Positions 6,575 to 7,744 of a stretch of 7,744 bases of DNA are shown here, piece by piece (position 1 is the stretch's first letter; each line of letters starts with the position of its first letter). The DNA is taken from contig JBKCTV010000017.1 of assembly GCA_046318595.1 (NCBI GenBank), positions 1 through 7,744 on the forward strand, in the 5' to 3' direction. The stretch comes from DAITMV01 sp046318595 (GTDB taxonomy: Bacteria; Pseudomonadota; Gammaproteobacteria; Burkholderiales; Burkholderiaceae_B). Under the pieces are notes generated by a model. That model had not been told where the DNA came from, did not search any database, and worked only from the letters and a program-made list of their open reading frames with translations. A program made the translations under genes and the position numbers.

Positions 6575-7100
6575 ATGATAGGTAGGAATAATAAGTATAT
6601 ATATAATAAAGAAATATTATAAAAATATATATAAAATAATAGAAATACAAAGAAAAGAATATAAAAATATATTAATATTTATCTTTATTTATATCTTAAT
6701 AAATAATATATTAGGATTATTACCTTATATAGAAAATAGAAATAGTAAAATAAAAAATACAATATATATAACATTTATATTAATAATCGGTCTTACTTTA
6801 AAATCAATATATTTAAGAGGTTATACATTTATAAATAAATTTAGACCTAAAGGAATAAATAAAATAATAGGAATATTTATAATGATAATAGAGATATTTA
6901 GTTATATATTAAGAATATTAACCTTATCATTAAGATTAACAGCAAATATGATAGCAGGACATATGATAATAAAAGTAATAAGTACCTTTATATTAAATGA
7001 ATATTTATTAATCCCTTTTATCTTTTTAGAAATAGGTATAAGTATACTACAAGCTTATGTCTTCTTATTATTATTATCTTCATATATAAATGAAATATAA
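6575..7100 (+). CDS. atp6: ATP synthase subunit a (F0 subunit 6)
   Basis: Subunit a forms the two proton half-channels of ATP synthase beside the c-ring. The conserved part is clear: NNILGLLPY near residues 53-61, the essential Arg in SLRLTANMIAGH (about residue 120), and LQAYVFLLLLSSY near the end. TAA is at 7098-7100. The frame is open back to 6582 but has no ATG before 6882, which lies well inside the protein. ATG 6575 is in a neighbouring frame and joins the gene frame if one base (A6584) is skipped at GGT AGG AAT, the same GGT-AGG context as in cox1. That gives 174 residues and is the start used here; an ATA start at 6588 without a shift is the alternative. The protein is shorter than the usual 230-250 residues, mostly at the N-terminus. 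The stop overlaps the 3' end of antisense tRNA-Met. Confidence 0.9.
6581..6587 (+). other. Possible +1 frameshift site in atp6 (GGT-A-GGA)
   Basis: From ATG 6575 the codons are ATG ATA GGT AGG AAT. Skipping A6584 reads GGA ATA ATA and enters the atp6 frame. The N-terminus is not conserved enough to prove it; support comes from the ATG and from the context identical to the cox1 site at 3234-3240. Confidence 0.45.
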
Positions 7101-7173
7101 CCGATAGGATTTGAACCTATATAATATTTATTATGAGTAAAGAGCTTTAACCTAAAAATTAAGCTACAGTAAA
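7096..7173 (-). tRNA. trnM: tRNA-Met (anticodon CAU)
   Basis: Minus-strand cloverleaf: acceptor 7167-7173 with 7097-7103 pairs at 2 and 4-7 (one G-T) but not at 1 (T-T) or 3 (T-T). D-stem 7161-7164 with 7144-7147 (13-base loop with GG), anticodon stem 7138-7142 with 7126-7130 (four pairs), loop CTCATAA, T-stem 7116-7120 with 7104-7108 around TTCAAAT. From sequence alone I cannot say whether it is an initiator, an elongator or a lysidine-type Ile tRNA. It overlaps the atp6 stop codon by five bases on the opposite strand. Confidence 0.84.
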
Positions 7174-7198
7174 ATTGAAAATATATATATAAATAAAA

Positions 7199-7527
<329 letters not shown>

Positions 7528-7744
7528 TTAAATTTAATTGAATTATATTATATTTAGAAACAAAAAGAGAAGATAAATTATTCATTATTAAATATTTACT
7601 TATTATATATATTATTAGTTCTATTTTCTCCTTATTATACCCCCCTCTACAGAGGGAGAAAGAAAGAATAGGGAATATATATTGAAATTATATGAATTAT
7701 ATAAAAATAGATTTATTACTATTTTATAGTATATATATCTGTCA
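7528..7744. other. Unassigned tail with a GC hairpin
   Basis: No tRNA or known gene is recognised here. A short hairpin, CCCTC (7643-7647), loop TACA, GAGGG (7652-7656), stands out in the AT-rich surroundings, preceded by three more C. A frame open from ATG 7692 to the window end has 17 codons and could start another gene, but it is too short to judge; it includes a CTA codon. Confidence 0.35.

Overview
This window is a piece of a mitochondrial genome from a free-living or parasitic unicellular eukaryote. It is extremely AT-rich and carries cob (3' end), large-subunit rRNA, cox1, small-subunit rRNA, cox2, rps12, atp6, atp9, a probable minus-strand nad4L and twelve tRNA genes. TGA is read as Trp: nine in-frame TGA in cox1 and four in cox2 fall at Trp positions, several of them invariant. 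The mitochondrion-encoded rps12 argues against animals and ordinary fungi. The tRNA pattern described below resembles amoebozoans such as Acanthamoeba and some other protists, but I cannot fix the lineage from this sequence.

Layout: cob end and tRNA-Glu (1-197); LSU rRNA (about 198-2101); tRNA-Asp on minus; cox1 (2196-3750); tRNA-Gln on minus; SSU rRNA (about 3835-4733); tRNA-Val on minus and tRNA-Pro on plus; cox2 (about 4934-5596); a tightly overlapping cluster His(+), Phe(-), Tyr(+) at 5574-5787; a minus-strand nad4L-like ORF (5788 to about 6002); rps12; tRNA-Thr(+), tRNA-Gly(-); atp6; tRNA-Met(-); atp9; a tetranucleotide repeat; tRNA-Cys; and an unassigned tail (7528-7744). tRNAs lie between almost all genes and probably punctuate long transcripts, giving the ends of rRNAs and mRNAs. 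The proteins are core subunits of complexes I, III, IV and V plus one ribosomal protein.

Two genome-wide oddities stand out. First, cox1 and atp9 cannot be translated in one frame: five places need one nucleotide to be skipped, always in the +1 direction and always restoring highly conserved protein sequence. Every in-frame CGN codon and every in-frame AGG codon I can find lies at such a site (CGG, CGT, CGT, AGG; the fifth site is CTA after the only in-frame GTG). The same rule gives atp6 an ATG start and gives the nad4L-like ORF its missing first membrane segment. This looks like +1 frameshifting at codons without a decoding tRNA, or one-base deletion editing of mRNAs. Second, all twelve tRNAs have unpaired or wobble bases in the first three positions of the acceptor stem, while positions 4-7 pair (one exception). 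That is the signature of 5' tRNA editing, in which the 5' bases are replaced using the 3' strand as template. The 7-bp overlap of the divergent tRNA-Phe and tRNA-Tyr genes fits this well, because each gene's editable bases are the other's fixed bases.
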